NCBI GenBank assembly: GCA_947462105.1
Contig: CANHNJ010000014.1
Span: 1 to 64,000 of the forward strand
Origin: Alphaproteobacteria bacterium
GTDB taxonomy: Bacteria > Pseudomonadota > Alphaproteobacteria > Micropepsales > Micropepsaceae
Direction: 5' to 3'
Length of the DNA stretch: 64,000 nucleotides
A program made the position numbers and the translations under genes. Numbering within the stretch: the first letter of the stretch is position 1; each line of letters opens with the position of its first letter. Shown one piece after another: positions 47,343 through 58,553 of the stretch. The notes under the pieces were generated by a model, which worked only from the letters and a program-made list of their open reading frames with translations, was not told the origin of the DNA and ran no database searches.

Positions 47343-47390
47343 ATCCCGCCTTGTGCGGGATGGCAGCCGCGCCACCAGCGCGGCTTTTTT
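47343..47390 (+). terminator. Tandem hairpins with intrinsic terminator
   Basis: ATCCCGC/GCGGGAT (47343-47361) forms a 7-bp hairpin. It is followed by AGCCGCGC (47365-47372) pairing with GCGCGGCT (47378-47385), then a T-run to 47390. A GACGG/CCGTC hairpin (47320-47336) comes before both. This ends plus-strand transcription ahead of the convergent transglycosylase gene. Confidence 0.85.
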
Positions 47391-47394
47391 GTTT

Positions 47395-49422
47395 CTACGG
47401 ACCGGTGTGCGAAGGCGGTGGATTGGTTGGCGCATACAGGTCCGCGATGATGGCCGGCGCCGCAGCCCCGCCCGCCAGCCGCGCCCGGTAGGAACCGGCA
47501 TTCTCCAGTACCCGCGCCACATAGTTGCGCGTCTCCGGGAAGGAGATGCGCTCGATCCAGTCCACCGGGTCGGTGCCCGGCAGGCGGGGATCGCCGTTGG
47601 TCCGCGCCCAGCGCGTGGCATTGCCCGGCCCGGCATTGTAGGCGGCGATGGCCAGTGGCAGCGAGCCGCCATAGCGGACGAGATGGCTGGCGATCTCCGA
47701 CATGCCCAGGCGGATCGAATAGTCGGTGTCGCCCACCAGCGCGTCGGCGCGGAAGGGCAGGCCCGCCGCTCTCGCCTGGACGCGCGCCGTCGCCGGCATG
47801 ACCTGCATGATGCCCAGCGCGCCCGCGCTGGAGACGGCATAGGCGTCGAATTCGGATTCCTGCCGGATCAATCCCAGCACCAGCGGCTGGGGTGGCGGGG
47901 TGCCGCTGCCGGCGAAGCTGGGCAGGTTGATCACCGGGTGGCTGTAGGCCAGCACCAGGCTGCCGTCATAGCCCAGCGTCTTGGCCAGCCGCACGGCGAT
48001 CTCCAGATAGCCCCATTGCGACAGGCGCTGCATCATCGCCTTCATGCGGCGCGGGCCGGGATTAGCGGCCAGGTCGGAATCGACGAACAGCCGCAGGTCG
48101 GCCGTCTGGCCCAGCTCGGCCAGTACCTTGATGGCGGGCATCAGCGGCGCGGCATCCAGTTCGCTTTCCGGCGCGGGCTCCAGCGCCGCATCGGTCAGGC
48201 GCACCAGCCCGCCGGTCTTGGCCAGCGCAAGCTGGCCGTAGAAGGTTTCGCCATAGGCGCTCGCGCGGCCGTAACTGACCAGCGCGGCAATGCGGTCGCC
48301 GGACGCTTCCAGGGCGCGGCCCTGCCAGTATTGCGCCTTGGCCTTGGAGATGGGGCGGGCGACGGCGGCTTCCATGCGCTGGAAATAGGGCAGGGCACTG
48401 CGCGCATCCTTCAGGAAGCGCAGTTCGATGAACCCGGCGAGGAATTGCTGCTCGGAATAGTCGGCGCCGGCGGACAGGCCCGCATGGCGGACAATCTCCA
48501 GCGCCTCGCGCGGGTCGTTGTCGTTCAGCGCGTCGCGCGCCTGGATGTTGTGCTCGGCCCACCAGCGGTCGGCGTGATCCTTCAGCGCCCCCACCGGGAT
48601 GCGCAGCAGCATTGCGTGGGCGGCGTCGTTCTGGCCATCGCGGCGCAGCGCCGTTGCCCAGTCATAGAGCAGGGCGGGATCGCTGGAGCCGGATACGGCA
48701 TCCAGCGCCGTGCGCGCGCCCTTGGCGCCGCTGGCCGCCAGTGCGATGCGCGCCCGCGCCACGCCGGTGTCGCCGGTGATCCGCGCCAGCACGCGGCGGG
48801 CGGGGGTGATCTCGCTGCGCCACAAAAGATTTTCCAGCCGCGCCCGCTCGTCGGCGGCGGTCAGCACGCTGGCGAATTGCTGCACGATGCCCAGCTCGGT
48901 GTTGGCGTCGAAGCTGAAGCCGCGCCAGGCCTCGCGCACCAGCGCCTGGCCACGGCTTGTCTGGCCGGTGGCGATCAGCGCCCCGCCCAGCCGGACGCGG
49001 CCGATGCCGGTGGACGGATTGCGGGTGCCGAACCAGGCGATGATCTCCGCCGGAGCCATCTCGGGCCCGATTGCCTGCTCGGCGCGGGAAAAGAGCAGTG
49101 CCCGCCCCGGCCAGTTGGTGGGAATCGCCTTCAGCACGGCGTCGATCTCGGCAAAGCTGGCGCTGCCGGCCCGGCATAAGCGCCACTCCAGCAATTGCCG
49201 GGGCAGGGGATTGGAACCAACCCCGGCCAGGGCGCGGGCGCCGATCCAGTCGCCGCGCTCCGCCGTGGCATAGGCGCGGCTGTAGATATCCCGGTCATTG
49301 GCGGTCAGCAGGCGCAGGGTGCTGGGCTTTGGCGGGGCGGCAAATGCCAGGGCCAGGGGAAGCGACAGTGCCCCGGCGATCGCCAGAGCGGGAATGGCAG
49401 CAATGAAACGCGTGGAAATCAT
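47395..49422 (-). CDS. Soluble lytic murein transglycosylase
   Basis: A 675-residue periplasmic enzyme that cleaves peptidoglycan and leaves 1,6-anhydro ends. A signal peptide (FIAAIPALAIAGALSLPLAL) is followed by a long alpha-helical superhelical part of TPR-like repeats. The C-terminal SLT domain has the catalytic glutamate at 522 in LIRQESEFDAYAVSSAGALG, followed by IMQVMPATA and AIAAYNAGPG. The layout matches Slt70. Confidence 0.94.
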   Translation of the reverse strand: MISTRFIAAIPALAIAGALSLPLALAFAAPPKPSTLRLLTANDRDIYSRAYATAERGDWIGARALAGVGSNPLPRQLLEWRLCRAGSASFAEIDAVLKAIPTNWPGRALLFSRAEQAIGPEMAPAEIIAWFGTRNPSTGIGRVRLGGALIATGQTSRGQALVREAWRGFSFDANTELGIVQQFASVLTAADERARLENLLWRSEITPARRVLARITGDTGVARARIALAASGAKGARTALDAVSGSSDPALLYDWATALRRDGQNDAAHAMLLRIPVGALKDHADRWWAEHNIQARDALNDNDPREALEIVRHAGLSAGADYSEQQFLAGFIELRFLKDARSALPYFQRMEAAVARPISKAKAQYWQGRALEASGDRIAALVSYGRASAYGETFYGQLALAKTGGLVRLTDAALEPAPESELDAAPLMPAIKVLAELGQTADLRLFVDSDLAANPGPRRMKAMMQRLSQWGYLEIAVRLAKTLGYDGSLVLAYSHPVINLPSFAGSGTPPPQPLVLGLIRQESEFDAYAVSSAGALGIMQVMPATARVQARAAGLPFRADALVGDTDYSIRLGMSEIASHLVRYGGSLPLAIAAYNAGPGNATRWARTNGDPRLPGTDPVDWIERISFPETRNYVARVLENAGSYRARLAGGAAAPAIIADLYAPTNPPPSHTGP

Positions 49423-49527
49423 GGACCGATGCTTGTCGAAGTGAAGGGTTCAGCTTAGACGGAGCACCGTCCCTGGGCCATACTGAAGACCGGACCGGAC
49501 AAAAATGAGACCAACCGGAAATACGCC

Positions 49528-50430
49528 ATGACCGCTGCCAACCGCATTAAAGGCTCGATTACCGCTCTCATCACCCCGATGAAGGACGGCAAGCTGGACG
49601 AGGCCGCTTTCCGCAAGCTGGTCTCGTGGCAGATCGCCGAAGGCACCAACGGCCTGGTTCCCTGTGGCACCACCGGCGAATCGCCGACCCTGTCCCATGA
49701 CGAGCATCGCCGGGTGATCGAGATCTGCGTCGCGGAAACCGCAGGCCGCGTGCCGGTGATCGCGGGCGCGGGCAGCAATTCCACCGTCGAAGCCATCGAA
49801 TTGACCAAGTTCGCCAAGTCGGTGGGTGCCGATGCCGTGCTGTCGGTGACAGGCTATTACAACAAGCCGTCGCAGGAAGGGCAGTATCGCCACTTCATGG
49901 CGGTGGCCGATGCGGTCGACATCCCGATCATCCTCTACAACATCCCGCCGCGCGCCATCGTCGAGATCAGCGTGGAACTGATGGCGCGGCTGGCCAGGCA
50001 CCCCAACATCATCGGGGTGAAGGACGCCACCGCCAACCTGATGCGCCCCAGCCGCGAACGCCATGCGATTGGCAAGGCCACCCACGGCAAAGAATGGCTG
50101 CTGCTGTCGGGCGAAGATGGCACCGCGCTGGGCTACAATGCGCATGGCGGGCATGGCTGCATCTCGGTGACGGCCAATGTCGCGCCCAGGCTGTGCGCCG
50201 AGTTCCAGGCCCTGTGCCAGAAGCAGGATTTTGTTGGCGCGCTGGCGATCCAGGATCGCCTGCTGCCGCTGCACGACGCGCTGTTCACCAACCCGAACCC
50301 GGCGCCGGTGAAGTATGCCGCCTCGCTGCTGGGGCTGTGTTCTGCCGAAGTGCGCCTGCCGCTGGTGGAAGCCGACGAGGCCTCCCAGGCACGCGTGCGC
50401 GAAGCACTGGCGTTCGCGGGTTTGAAGTAG
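49528..50430 (+). CDS. dapA: 4-hydroxy-tetrahydrodipicolinate synthase
   Basis: A 300-residue lyase that condenses pyruvate with aspartate semialdehyde in lysine and diaminopimelate synthesis. It has [17 protein letters not shown], the pyruvate loop [11 protein letters not shown], the tyrosine in [14 protein letters not shown] and the Schiff-base lysine in [12 protein letters not shown]. The C-terminal [15 protein letters not shown] is typical of alphaproteobacterial members. smpB starts 26 bases later. Confidence 0.96.
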   Translation: MTAANRIKGSITALITPMKDGKLDEAAFRKLVSWQIAEGTNGLVPCGTTGESPTLSHDEHRRVIEICVAETAGRVPVIAGAGSNSTVEAIELTKFAKSVGADAVLSVTGYYNKPSQEGQYRHFMAVADAVDIPIILYNIPPRAIVEISVELMARLARHPNIIGVKDATANLMRPSRERHAIGKATHGKEWLLLSGEDGTALGYNAHGGHGCISVTANVAPRLCAEFQALCQKQDFVGALAIQDRLLPLHDALFTNPNPAPVKYAASLLGLCSAEVRLPLVEADEASQARVREALAFAGLK

Positions 50431-50456
50431 GGCGCGCAAGCGCCTATCTTCACCGC

Positions 50457-50930
50457 ATGGTCAAAAAGAAAGAAGACGGCTTCAAGATCATCGCCGATAA
50501 CCGCAAGGCCCGTTACGCCTATGCGATCGGCGAGACGCTGGAAGCCGGCATCATGCTGATGGGATCGGAGGTCAAGTCGCTGCGCGGCGGCAAGACCACC
50601 ATCGGCGAAAGCTATGCCCACGCCAAGGATGGCGAGCTGTGGCTGGTCAATTGCTACATCCCGGAATATCTCCAGGCCAACCGGCAGAACCATGAACCCA
50701 AGCGCACCCGCAAGCTGCTGGTGAAAAAGCGCGAGATCGCGCGCCTGTCCGCCGCCATCCAGCGCGAGGGCATGACGCTGATCCCGCTCAAGCTCTATTT
50801 CAACGCTCAGGGCAAGGCGAAGCTGGAAATCGGCGTCGCCAAGGGCAAGAAGCTGCATGACAAGCGCGAGACCGAAAAGGATCGCGACTGGGCCCGCGAC
50901 AAGGCGCGGCTGCTGCGGGATAAAGGCTGA
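50457..50930 (+). CDS. smpB: SsrA-binding protein SmpB
   Basis: A 157-residue protein that brings tmRNA to stalled ribosomes. It has the OB-fold signature [32 protein letters not shown] and [20 protein letters not shown], with a basic C-terminal tail [14 protein letters not shown] that enters the ribosome. The tmRNA gene itself is not in this window. Confidence 0.97.
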   Translation: MVKKKEDGFKIIADNRKARYAYAIGETLEAGIMLMGSEVKSLRGGKTTIGESYAHAKDGELWLVNCYIPEYLQANRQNHEPKRTRKLLVKKREIARLSAAIQREGMTLIPLKLYFNAQGKAKLEIGVAKGKKLHDKRETEKDRDWARDKARLLRDKG

Positions 50931-50935
50931 TCGCG

Positions 50936-51610
50936 ATGGCCGACGACCATGACAAGCCCACCCTCTTCGGCAAGATCAAGGACAAGCTGATCCGCTCCAA
51001 GCAGGAATGGGCGGCGCAAGGCCGTGCCATCACCGGCCGTCCTGATCTCGGTCATGTCAATCGCCTGCCGCCGGGCCAGAAGCTGACCCAGAACTGGCCG
51101 GTGCTCGATCTGGGCGTCCAGCCGGACGTAAAGCCGGAGAACTGGCGGCCGCGCGTCACGGGCCTGGTGGAAAACCCGCTGCACTGGACGCTCGACGAAT
51201 TTCGGGCGCTGCCGAAATTCGAAGATGTCAGTTACATGCATTGCGTCACCACCTGGAGCCGCTTCGACAATCACTGGACCGGCGTCTCGGCGAAAACCAT
51301 CCTCGATCTGGTGAAGCCCAAGCCGGAAGCCAACCACATCGTCTTCCACGCCTATGATGGCTACACTACCAATGTCTCGCTGCAGTCCTTCAGCGACCCG
51401 AACGTGCTCCTGGCCTATGCCTGGGAAGGCGCCGCCCTGCCGCGCGAGCATGGCGGGCCGGTGCGGGTGGTGATCCCCGACTGGTATTTGTGGAAGAGCG
51501 CCAAGTGGGTGAACCGGATCGAGTTCCTGGCCGTGGACCGCCCCGGTTTCTGGGAAGTGCGCGGCTATCACAATGAAGGCGATCCCTGGAAAGAGGAACG
51601 CTACGCCTAG
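50936..51610 (+). CDS. Sulfite oxidase-like molybdopterin oxidoreductase
   Basis: A 224-residue single-domain molybdopterin protein of the YuiH/MsrP-like class. The molybdenum-binding cysteine is in VSYMHCVTTWSRFDNHWTGV; other landmarks are GLVENPLHWTLDEFRALP, VFHAYDGYTTNVSL and LPREHGGPVRVVIPD. No signal peptide is present, so it is probably cytosolic. The substrate is unknown. It begins five bases after smpB. Confidence 0.9.
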   Translation: MADDHDKPTLFGKIKDKLIRSKQEWAAQGRAITGRPDLGHVNRLPPGQKLTQNWPVLDLGVQPDVKPENWRPRVTGLVENPLHWTLDEFRALPKFEDVSYMHCVTTWSRFDNHWTGVSAKTILDLVKPKPEANHIVFHAYDGYTTNVSLQSFSDPNVLLAYAWEGAALPREHGGPVRVVIPDWYLWKSAKWVNRIEFLAVDRPGFWEVRGYHNEGDPWKEERYA

Positions 51611-52245
51611 AGCCCCGCCAGTTTCTTGGCGTCCGCCACCACCTGCTCGAACATCGGCGTGGTCAGCACGCCGGTATTGGTGTTGTAGCGCGAGCAGTGA
51701 TAGCTGGAGATCAGCTTGAAGCGGCCAATGTCATAGGCGACGCCGTGCTTGAAGGGGTGCGCGGCGATGCGCGCGCCCAATGTCTTGCACGTGCTGTCAT
51801 GGCCGATCTTGCCCAGCGCGAAAATCACTTTCACCTTAGGCAGCGTCTCCAGTTCCGAGATCAGGAACTGGCGGCAGGTGTTGATCTCCGACGGCTCGGG
51901 CTTGTTCTGCGGCGGCACGCAACGCACCGCGTTGACGATGCGCGTGTTCAGCAGTTGCAACGGATCGTTGGCCCGCTCTTCATATTTGCCCGTCGCCAGC
52001 CCGAACTTCAGCAGCGTGGCATAGAGCAGGTCGCCCGCCCAGTCGCCGGTGAAGGGCCGCCCGGTCTGGTTCGCCCCATGCAGGCCCGGCGCCAGCCCGA
52101 CAATGGCGATGCGGGCATCCAGTGGCCCGAAGCTGGGCACCGGCCCATTCCAGTAGGCGGGAAATTTCTTCTGGTTGTCGTGCCGGAACGCCGCCAGGCG
52201 GGGACAGAGCGGGCAATCCTTGGGCGGTGCGGCGGGAGCTTTCAT
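51607..52245 (-). CDS. Family 5 uracil-DNA glycosylase (UDGb)
   Basis: A 212-residue 4Fe-4S uracil-DNA glycosylase that starts base-excision repair. The four cluster cysteines are visible (Cys11, Cys14, Cys109 and Cys124). Motif 1 reads IVGLAPGLHGANQTGRPFTG, with alanine where family 4 enzymes have glutamate, which is characteristic of UDGb. The ending has LISSYHCSRYNTNTGVL. The stop overlaps the convergent oxidoreductase gene by four bases. Confidence 0.88.
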   Translation of the reverse strand: MKAPAAPPKDCPLCPRLAAFRHDNQKKFPAYWNGPVPSFGPLDARIAIVGLAPGLHGANQTGRPFTGDWAGDLLYATLLKFGLATGKYEERANDPLQLLNTRIVNAVRCVPPQNKPEPSEINTCRQFLISELETLPKVKVIFALGKIGHDSTCKTLGARIAAHPFKHGVAYDIGRFKLISSYHCSRYNTNTGVLTTPMFEQVVADAKKLAGL

Positions 52246-52277
52246 CCCTCCGACCTAAAGCGCGGCGCGTACCCTGT

Positions 52278-52847
52278 CTAGGTCGTGGTCGCGAAAGGCG
52301 AGGACGTGGGCCTGGCGCCGCCTTCGCGCGCGATCTGGGCTTTTAGCGCGTCCAGCTCGATGAAATTGTCGGCCTGGCGGCGCAATTCGTCCGACACCAT
52401 CGGCGGCGAGGTGCGGATGGTCGAGACCACGCTGACCCGGCGGCCGCGCCGCTGCACCGCTTCCACCAGGCGGCGAAAATCGCCATCGCCGGAAAAGATC
52501 ACGGCATGGTCGATGCAGGCGCTCATCTCCATCACGTCGATGGCCAGCTCGATGTCCATGTTGCCCTTGACCCGGCGGCGGCCGGCGGCGTCGGTGAATT
52601 CCTTCAGCGGCTTGGTCACCACCGAGAAGCCGTTATAATCCAGCCAGTTCACCAGCGGGCGCAGGGGCGAGAATTCCTGATCCTCGGCCACCGCCGTATA
52701 ATAGAAGGCGCGCACCAGGGTACCCTTGCGGGCGAACAGTTCGAGCAGGCGCTTGTAGTCGATGTCGAAGCCCAGGCCCTTGGCCGCCCCATAAAGGTTT
52801 GCGCCGTCGATGAAGAGAGCCAGTTTTTCCGCCGGATAAAAAAGCAT
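52278..52847 (-). CDS. NYN domain (LabA/DUF88) protein
   Basis: A 189-residue PIN-like nuclease domain protein. The acidic residues of the presumed metal site are in LFIDGANLYGAAKG (Asp14), GNMDIELAIDVMEM and VIFSGDGDFRRLVE. Relatives act on RNA, but the substrate here is unknown. The ATG at 52847 is only 10 bp from the start of the divergent folK gene, so promoters and leaders must overlap. Confidence 0.87.
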   Translation of the reverse strand: MLFYPAEKLALFIDGANLYGAAKGLGFDIDYKRLLELFARKGTLVRAFYYTAVAEDQEFSPLRPLVNWLDYNGFSVVTKPLKEFTDAAGRRRVKGNMDIELAIDVMEMSACIDHAVIFSGDGDFRRLVEAVQRRGRRVSVVSTIRTSPPMVSDELRRQADNFIELDALKAQIAREGGARPTSSPFATTT

Positions 52848-52857
52848 ATGCACTCCA

Positions 52858-53331
52858 ATGACCAACCCTGAAATCCTGATCGCCCTGGGCGCCAACATGC
52901 CCTCGCGGGCCGGGCTTCCGGCGGATACCCTGAAGGCCGCGATTGCCGCGCTGGAACAGGCGGGCGTTGCGGTGCTCAAGGTTTCGTCCTTCCACGAGAC
53001 GGCGGCATGGCCCGATCCGTTAGAACCGTCTTTCACCAATGCCGTGGCGTCGCTCCAGACAATGCTCAAGCCCGTGGCGCTGCTGGAACTTTTGCACGCT
53101 ATTGAAACGGCTTACGGGCGGGTCCGTTCCCTGCCGAACGCGCCGCGCACGCTGGATCTGGATCTGCTGGCGCATGGCGATGCGGTGTTGACGACGGCAA
53201 GCCTGACCCTGCCGCACCCGCGCCTGGCGCAACGGCGCTTCGTGCTGCAACCGCTGGCGGAAGTCGCACCCGGCTGGCGGCATCCGGTGACAGGATTGTC
53301 ACCGGCGCAGATGCTGGCGGCGCTGGCATGA
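52858..53331 (+). CDS. folK: 2-amino-4-hydroxy-6-hydroxymethyldihydropteridine pyrophosphokinase
   Basis: A 157-residue enzyme that pyrophosphorylates hydroxymethyl-dihydropterin in folate synthesis. It has LIALGANMPS at the start, SSFHETAAWPDPLEPSFTNA and the Mg-binding RTLDLDLLAHGD, with the C-terminal LPHPRLAQRRFVLQPLAEVAP. Its stop overlaps the cytochrome gene start (ATGA). Confidence 0.95.
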   Translation: MTNPEILIALGANMPSRAGLPADTLKAAIAALEQAGVAVLKVSSFHETAAWPDPLEPSFTNAVASLQTMLKPVALLELLHAIETAYGRVRSLPNAPRTLDLDLLAHGDAVLTTASLTLPHPRLAQRRFVLQPLAEVAPGWRHPVTGLSPAQMLAALA

Positions 53332-53795
53332 GTTCCCGGTTCCGGCGCGCTGTCTTTTGGCTCGGTGGATTGGCCTGCCTGGCCGCCGCCGCCCAGGCGC
53401 AGTTCTCGCTTTGCGGAACCTCCGGCGTCGGCCCCTTCACGCAAGCGCAGGTGGATGCGGGACGCAGCGCCTATAACAGCGCCTGCGCCGCCTGCCACGG
53501 ACCCAATTTGCAGAATGGCAGCCATCGCACGCCGCTGATCGGTCCCGGTTTCGTGGTCGCCTGGGGCAATCGCAGCACGGCGGATTATTTCCGCTACATC
53601 CAGACCAAGATGCCCCAGCGCGAGCCGGGCGCGCTGGCGCCGCAAACCTATGCCGCGATCATTGCCTATATCCTGGCGGCCAATGGCGCGCAGCCCGGCG
53701 CCGAAACGCTGACTGGGGAAAGCGCTGTGCGCATCAACACCATTGCCGATGGCGTCGTCCGCGCGACGGTGCTGGCCGAAACGCCACAGCCATAG
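53328..53795 (+). CDS. Secreted c-type cytochrome
   Basis: A 155-residue class I cytochrome c with a signal peptide (FWLGGLACLAAAAQA, cleavage after AQA). One heme site, CAACH, covers residues 53-57. The methionine ligand is likely in IQTKMPQREPG, and IIAYILAANGAQ is the usual C-terminal helix. It would carry electrons in the periplasm. It is coupled to folK by a four-base overlap, an unusual pairing. Confidence 0.88.
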   Translation: MSSRFRRAVFWLGGLACLAAAAQAQFSLCGTSGVGPFTQAQVDAGRSAYNSACAACHGPNLQNGSHRTPLIGPGFVVAWGNRSTADYFRYIQTKMPQREPGALAPQTYAAIIAYILAANGAQPGAETLTGESAVRINTIADGVVRATVLAETPQP

Positions 53796-53798
53796 AAA

Positions 53799-53894
53799 AA
53801 AGGCGCGGCTTGGGCTTAGCTTTCCTTTGCGCGCATCGCGCGCTTAGGAAAGCTTGCCCCTCTTCGAGCGTAGCGAGGGAGGCTCCGCGCCTTT
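53799..53894. terminator. Nested palindrome, bidirectional terminator
   Basis: AAAGGCGCGG (53799-53808) pairs with CCGCGCCTTT (53885-53894). Inside it, AGCTTTCCT (53818-53826) pairs with AGGAAAGCT (53846-53854), and GCGCGC at 53829-53834 pairs with 53838-53843 around ATC. An A-run precedes and a T-rich end follows, so it fits a two-way terminator between convergent genes. The nested build also resembles a dispersed palindromic element. Confidence 0.65.
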
Positions 53895-53899
53895 CTGGT

Positions 53900-54871
53900 T
53901 CAGTTGCCGCGGTCTGCGGCGGGAGCGCCACGGCCTGGCGCGCCCCGTCCGCCCGGCGGCATGGGGGGCGGCAACTGCGAATAGGCCGTCTTGGCCGCCA
54001 TGTCCTTGGCAACGCCGATGGCCAGCAGTTCCAGCGGCTCCGCGCCGCTCTGGGTGAAGGTGCCGCCCTGGTTCAGGTCCACCGGCACGGCATCGCCCGC
54101 CTTGATCGCCACGGTCTCGCCATTGACGGTGACGGAGCCCGCGCCCTTGTAGACGTAATAGGCAACGCTCATGGCCGGCGAGGCTGCTGGCGCGATGCTG
54201 GCGCCCGCCGGGATCGCGATGTGATCGAAATAGGACCAGGGCGTATAGAACACGTTCGGTCCCAGCAGGCGGCGGAAGGTCACCGCGCCGGTGGGATTGA
54301 GCGTCGCCGGGGCAGGGCGAAGTAACGTTTGGTCGATCCGGAAATTGATGAATTGCGGGATCGCATCCTTGGCCGCGCCGACGCGGTTGTCCCCTAAGTC
54401 GAAATTGTCATAGGTCTTGGTCTCGCCGACATTGATGTTCAGCCACTGGATCGGCGTCGAACCGGGATTGTAGATGCCGTGGGCGTTGCCCATCGTGTCG
54501 GGCACGCCGGCGGGCGTCGGCATCGTGCTGGTGCGGCCGTTGATGGTGAACTCGGCCGAGCCTTCGGATAGGATGACGAACATCTCCTCGCAGTGATTGT
54601 GGAAGTGCTGGCCGATGCCGCCGCCGGGCAGGATTTCGCCGCGATGGACGAAGATCAGGTTGGTGGAAAGCGCCTGCGCGCCCAAAAGGGCGCCGAACCG
54701 CATCGGGCCCGCCCCGGCATGAACGCTCTGGGAGGTGTTCAGCTTGGTGACGTCATGGCGGCCGATGCGCTGGCTGAGCGAGCCGGTGGCGGCGCCCTGC
54801 TGGGCCAGAACCGGCGTCGCCGTCATCAGGCAGGCCAGCGTGATACCCGCGAGGGTGCTTTTCCTGGACAT
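53900..54871 (-). CDS. Secreted bicupin protein
   Basis: A 323-residue exported protein (signal peptide ending VLAQQ). The first cupin has GQHFHNHCEEMFVILSEG, a metal-binding histidine/glutamate pattern, and HGIYNPGSTP. The second cupin (about 225-290) has SVAYYVYKGAGSVTVNGETV but lacks obvious histidines. The tail is Pro/Gly/Arg-rich and disordered. The enzymatic role, if any, is unknown. Confidence 0.8.
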   Translation of the reverse strand: MSRKSTLAGITLACLMTATPVLAQQGAATGSLSQRIGRHDVTKLNTSQSVHAGAGPMRFGALLGAQALSTNLIFVHRGEILPGGGIGQHFHNHCEEMFVILSEGSAEFTINGRTSTMPTPAGVPDTMGNAHGIYNPGSTPIQWLNINVGETKTYDNFDLGDNRVGAAKDAIPQFINFRIDQTLLRPAPATLNPTGAVTFRRLLGPNVFYTPWSYFDHIAIPAGASIAPAASPAMSVAYYVYKGAGSVTVNGETVAIKAGDAVPVDLNQGGTFTQSGAEPLELLAIGVAKDMAAKTAYSQLPPPMPPGGRGAPGRGAPAADRGN

Positions 54872-54903
54872 ATCTTTTCCTTTTCCCTTTGTTCGGACGG
54901 GTT

Positions 54904-54925
54904 CGCCGGTTTCCGGCGCTTTTTT
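54904..54925 (+). terminator. Possible hairpin terminator upstream of rpoZ
   Basis: CGCCGG (54904-54909) and CCGGCG (54913-54918) form a stem with a TTT loop, followed by a run of T residues on the plus strand. It lies in the 195-bp gap between the divergent bicupin and rpoZ genes. It may block transcripts entering rpoZ or be part of its leader. Confidence 0.4.
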
Positions 54926-55066
54926 CTTGGCAGAATCCTATATCCTGCCGTAAGGCTGGCGTACAGGCGTACCGCTTGCGGTCTGCCCCACTGTTGTATA
55001 GTTTCCGCCGCCTTCCGCGCCGCGCGCGTGGATTCCCGGCTAAACGTCTGAGACTGAAGGAATTCC

Positions 55067-55450
55067 ATGGCCCGCGTCACCGTCGAAGACTGCGTCGACA
55101 AGATTCCCAACCGCTTTGACCTGGTGCTGACTGCCGGCTTCCGCGCCCGCCAGCTTTCCGGCGGTGCCGAGCCGATGCTGGACCGCGACCGCGACAAGAA
55201 CCCCGTCGTGGCCCTGCGCGAGATTGCCGCCAAGCTGGTCAAGCCGGACGAGGCCAAGGAAGACTATATCCGCTCGCTGCAGAAGCACGCCGAAGTGGAC
55301 GAGCCGGAAGAGAGCCGTCCCGAGGCCGATGAGCGCGAGGACACCACCCACCGCGCCATCACCGAGGAAGAGCTGCTGCGGGCGCTCACCAGCGAGGCCC
55401 AGCGCCGCGCCGAGCCCCAGCCAGAGCCGGAAGCGGATTACGAAGAGTGA
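55067..55450 (+). CDS. rpoZ: RNA polymerase omega subunit
   Basis: A 127-residue subunit that stabilises beta-prime in RNA polymerase. It starts [20 protein letters not shown] and has [15 protein letters not shown]; the acidic C-terminal half ([15 protein letters not shown]) is an alphaproteobacterial extension. The neighbouring rsh gene makes the usual rpoZ-spoT pairing. Confidence 0.96.
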   Translation: MARVTVEDCVDKIPNRFDLVLTAGFRARQLSGGAEPMLDRDRDKNPVVALREIAAKLVKPDEAKEDYIRSLQKHAEVDEPEESRPEADEREDTTHRAITEEELLRALTSEAQRRAEPQPEPEADYEE

Positions 55451-55545
55451 GCCACGGCCCGCGATAGCGGGACGAAATGGTCCAGTGGACCGTTTTGCGT
55501 GGCGAACGCCCCGTGCTTGGGCGAGGGGCCGGGTTACAATCGCCG
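55451..55545. repeat. Hairpin-rich intergenic element after rpoZ
   Basis: Small hairpins follow each other: CCCGC/GCGGG (55458-55471), GGTCC/GGACC (55479-55491) and GCCCC/GGGGC (55508-55529). The series resembles dispersed intergenic palindromic elements of Alphaproteobacteria. No other copy lies in the window, so the repeat call is inference. It is not a tRNA: there is no proper cloverleaf. Confidence 0.35.
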
Positions 55546-55553
55546 AACGAACC

Positions 55554-55582
55554 AAAAGGCCGGGCTTGCCCGGCCTTTTTTT
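55554..55582 (+). terminator. rpoZ intrinsic terminator
   Basis: A 12-bp stem pairs 55554-55565 with 55568-55579 around a two-base gap (the effective loop is larger), followed by a T-run to 55582. The GGCCGGGC/GCCCGGCC core is very stable. It ends transcription before rsh. Confidence 0.88.
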
Positions 55583-55650
55583 CGTCCATACGCTGTCGCT
55601 ATGCACTGGTTCATTTCTGATTTCCGGTTTATCTGCCTATATTTGACGGG

Positions 55651-57888
<2,238 letters not shown>

Positions 57889-57954
57889 TTTTTTGCTTGT
57901 CAGGCCCGCGCGGGCAGGCCATCCAGTTTTTGCAAATCACAAAGAAGAAGTACG

Positions 57955-58536
57955 ATGAAGGTCGAACAGGTTCTAGCGGAATTCAAAAAGGCGGGCGCGC
58001 TGCTCGAAGGCCATTTCATCCTGTCGTCGGGCCTGCATTCCGACAAGTTCCTGCAGAAGGCGCTGGTCTTCCAGGATGCCAGGCGCACCGCCAAGCTGTG
58101 CAAGGCGCTGGCCGCCAAAGTGAAGAAGGACGTCGGCGAGGAAATCACCGCCATCGTCTCTCCTGCCATCGGCGGCATTATTCCGGGCTATGAGATGGGC
58201 CGCCAGATGGGCCTGCCCGCCATGTATGTCGAACGTGTCGATGGCGAATTCCAGCTTCGCCGCAACTTCACCCTCAAGAAGGGCCAGAAGGTGCTGATGG
58301 TCGAAGACATCGTCTCCACCGGTGTCTCGTCGCGCGAATGCATCGCCGCGATCAAGAAGACCGGCGCCAAGGTCGTGGCCGCCGCCTGCCTGATTGATCG
58401 CAGCGCCGGCAAGGCCAAGGTCGGCGTGCCGCTGATCGCGCTGGCCGAATGGAAGGTGCAGGCCTGGGCTGCCGACAAGCTGCCGCCGCACTTGCGCAAT
58501 ACCAAGGCGGTCAAGCCGGGCTCGCGCGGCCTGTAA
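57955..58536 (+). CDS. pyrE: Orotate phosphoribosyltransferase
   Basis: A 193-residue enzyme that joins orotate to PRPP, giving OMP. It has GHFILSSGLHSDKFLQKAL for orotate and the PRPP motif VLMVEDIVSTGVSSRECI. IVSPAIGGIIPGYEMGRQMG follows the family. Residues are consistent with the short alphaproteobacterial form. It begins 67 bases after rsh. Confidence 0.94.
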   Translation: MKVEQVLAEFKKAGALLEGHFILSSGLHSDKFLQKALVFQDARRTAKLCKALAAKVKKDVGEEITAIVSPAIGGIIPGYEMGRQMGLPAMYVERVDGEFQLRRNFTLKKGQKVLMVEDIVSTGVSSRECIAAIKKTGAKVVAAACLIDRSAGKAKVGVPLIALAEWKVQAWAADKLPPHLRNTKAVKPGSRGL

Positions 58537-58553
58537 ATGAAAAGCGAGATCTG

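Noticed and set aside
55451-55560. Possible tRNA or small structured RNA gene between rpoZ and rsh
   Set aside because: Hairpins are present but there is no T-loop GTTCRA with matching acceptor stem, and no CCA end. Kept only as a repeat-like element.
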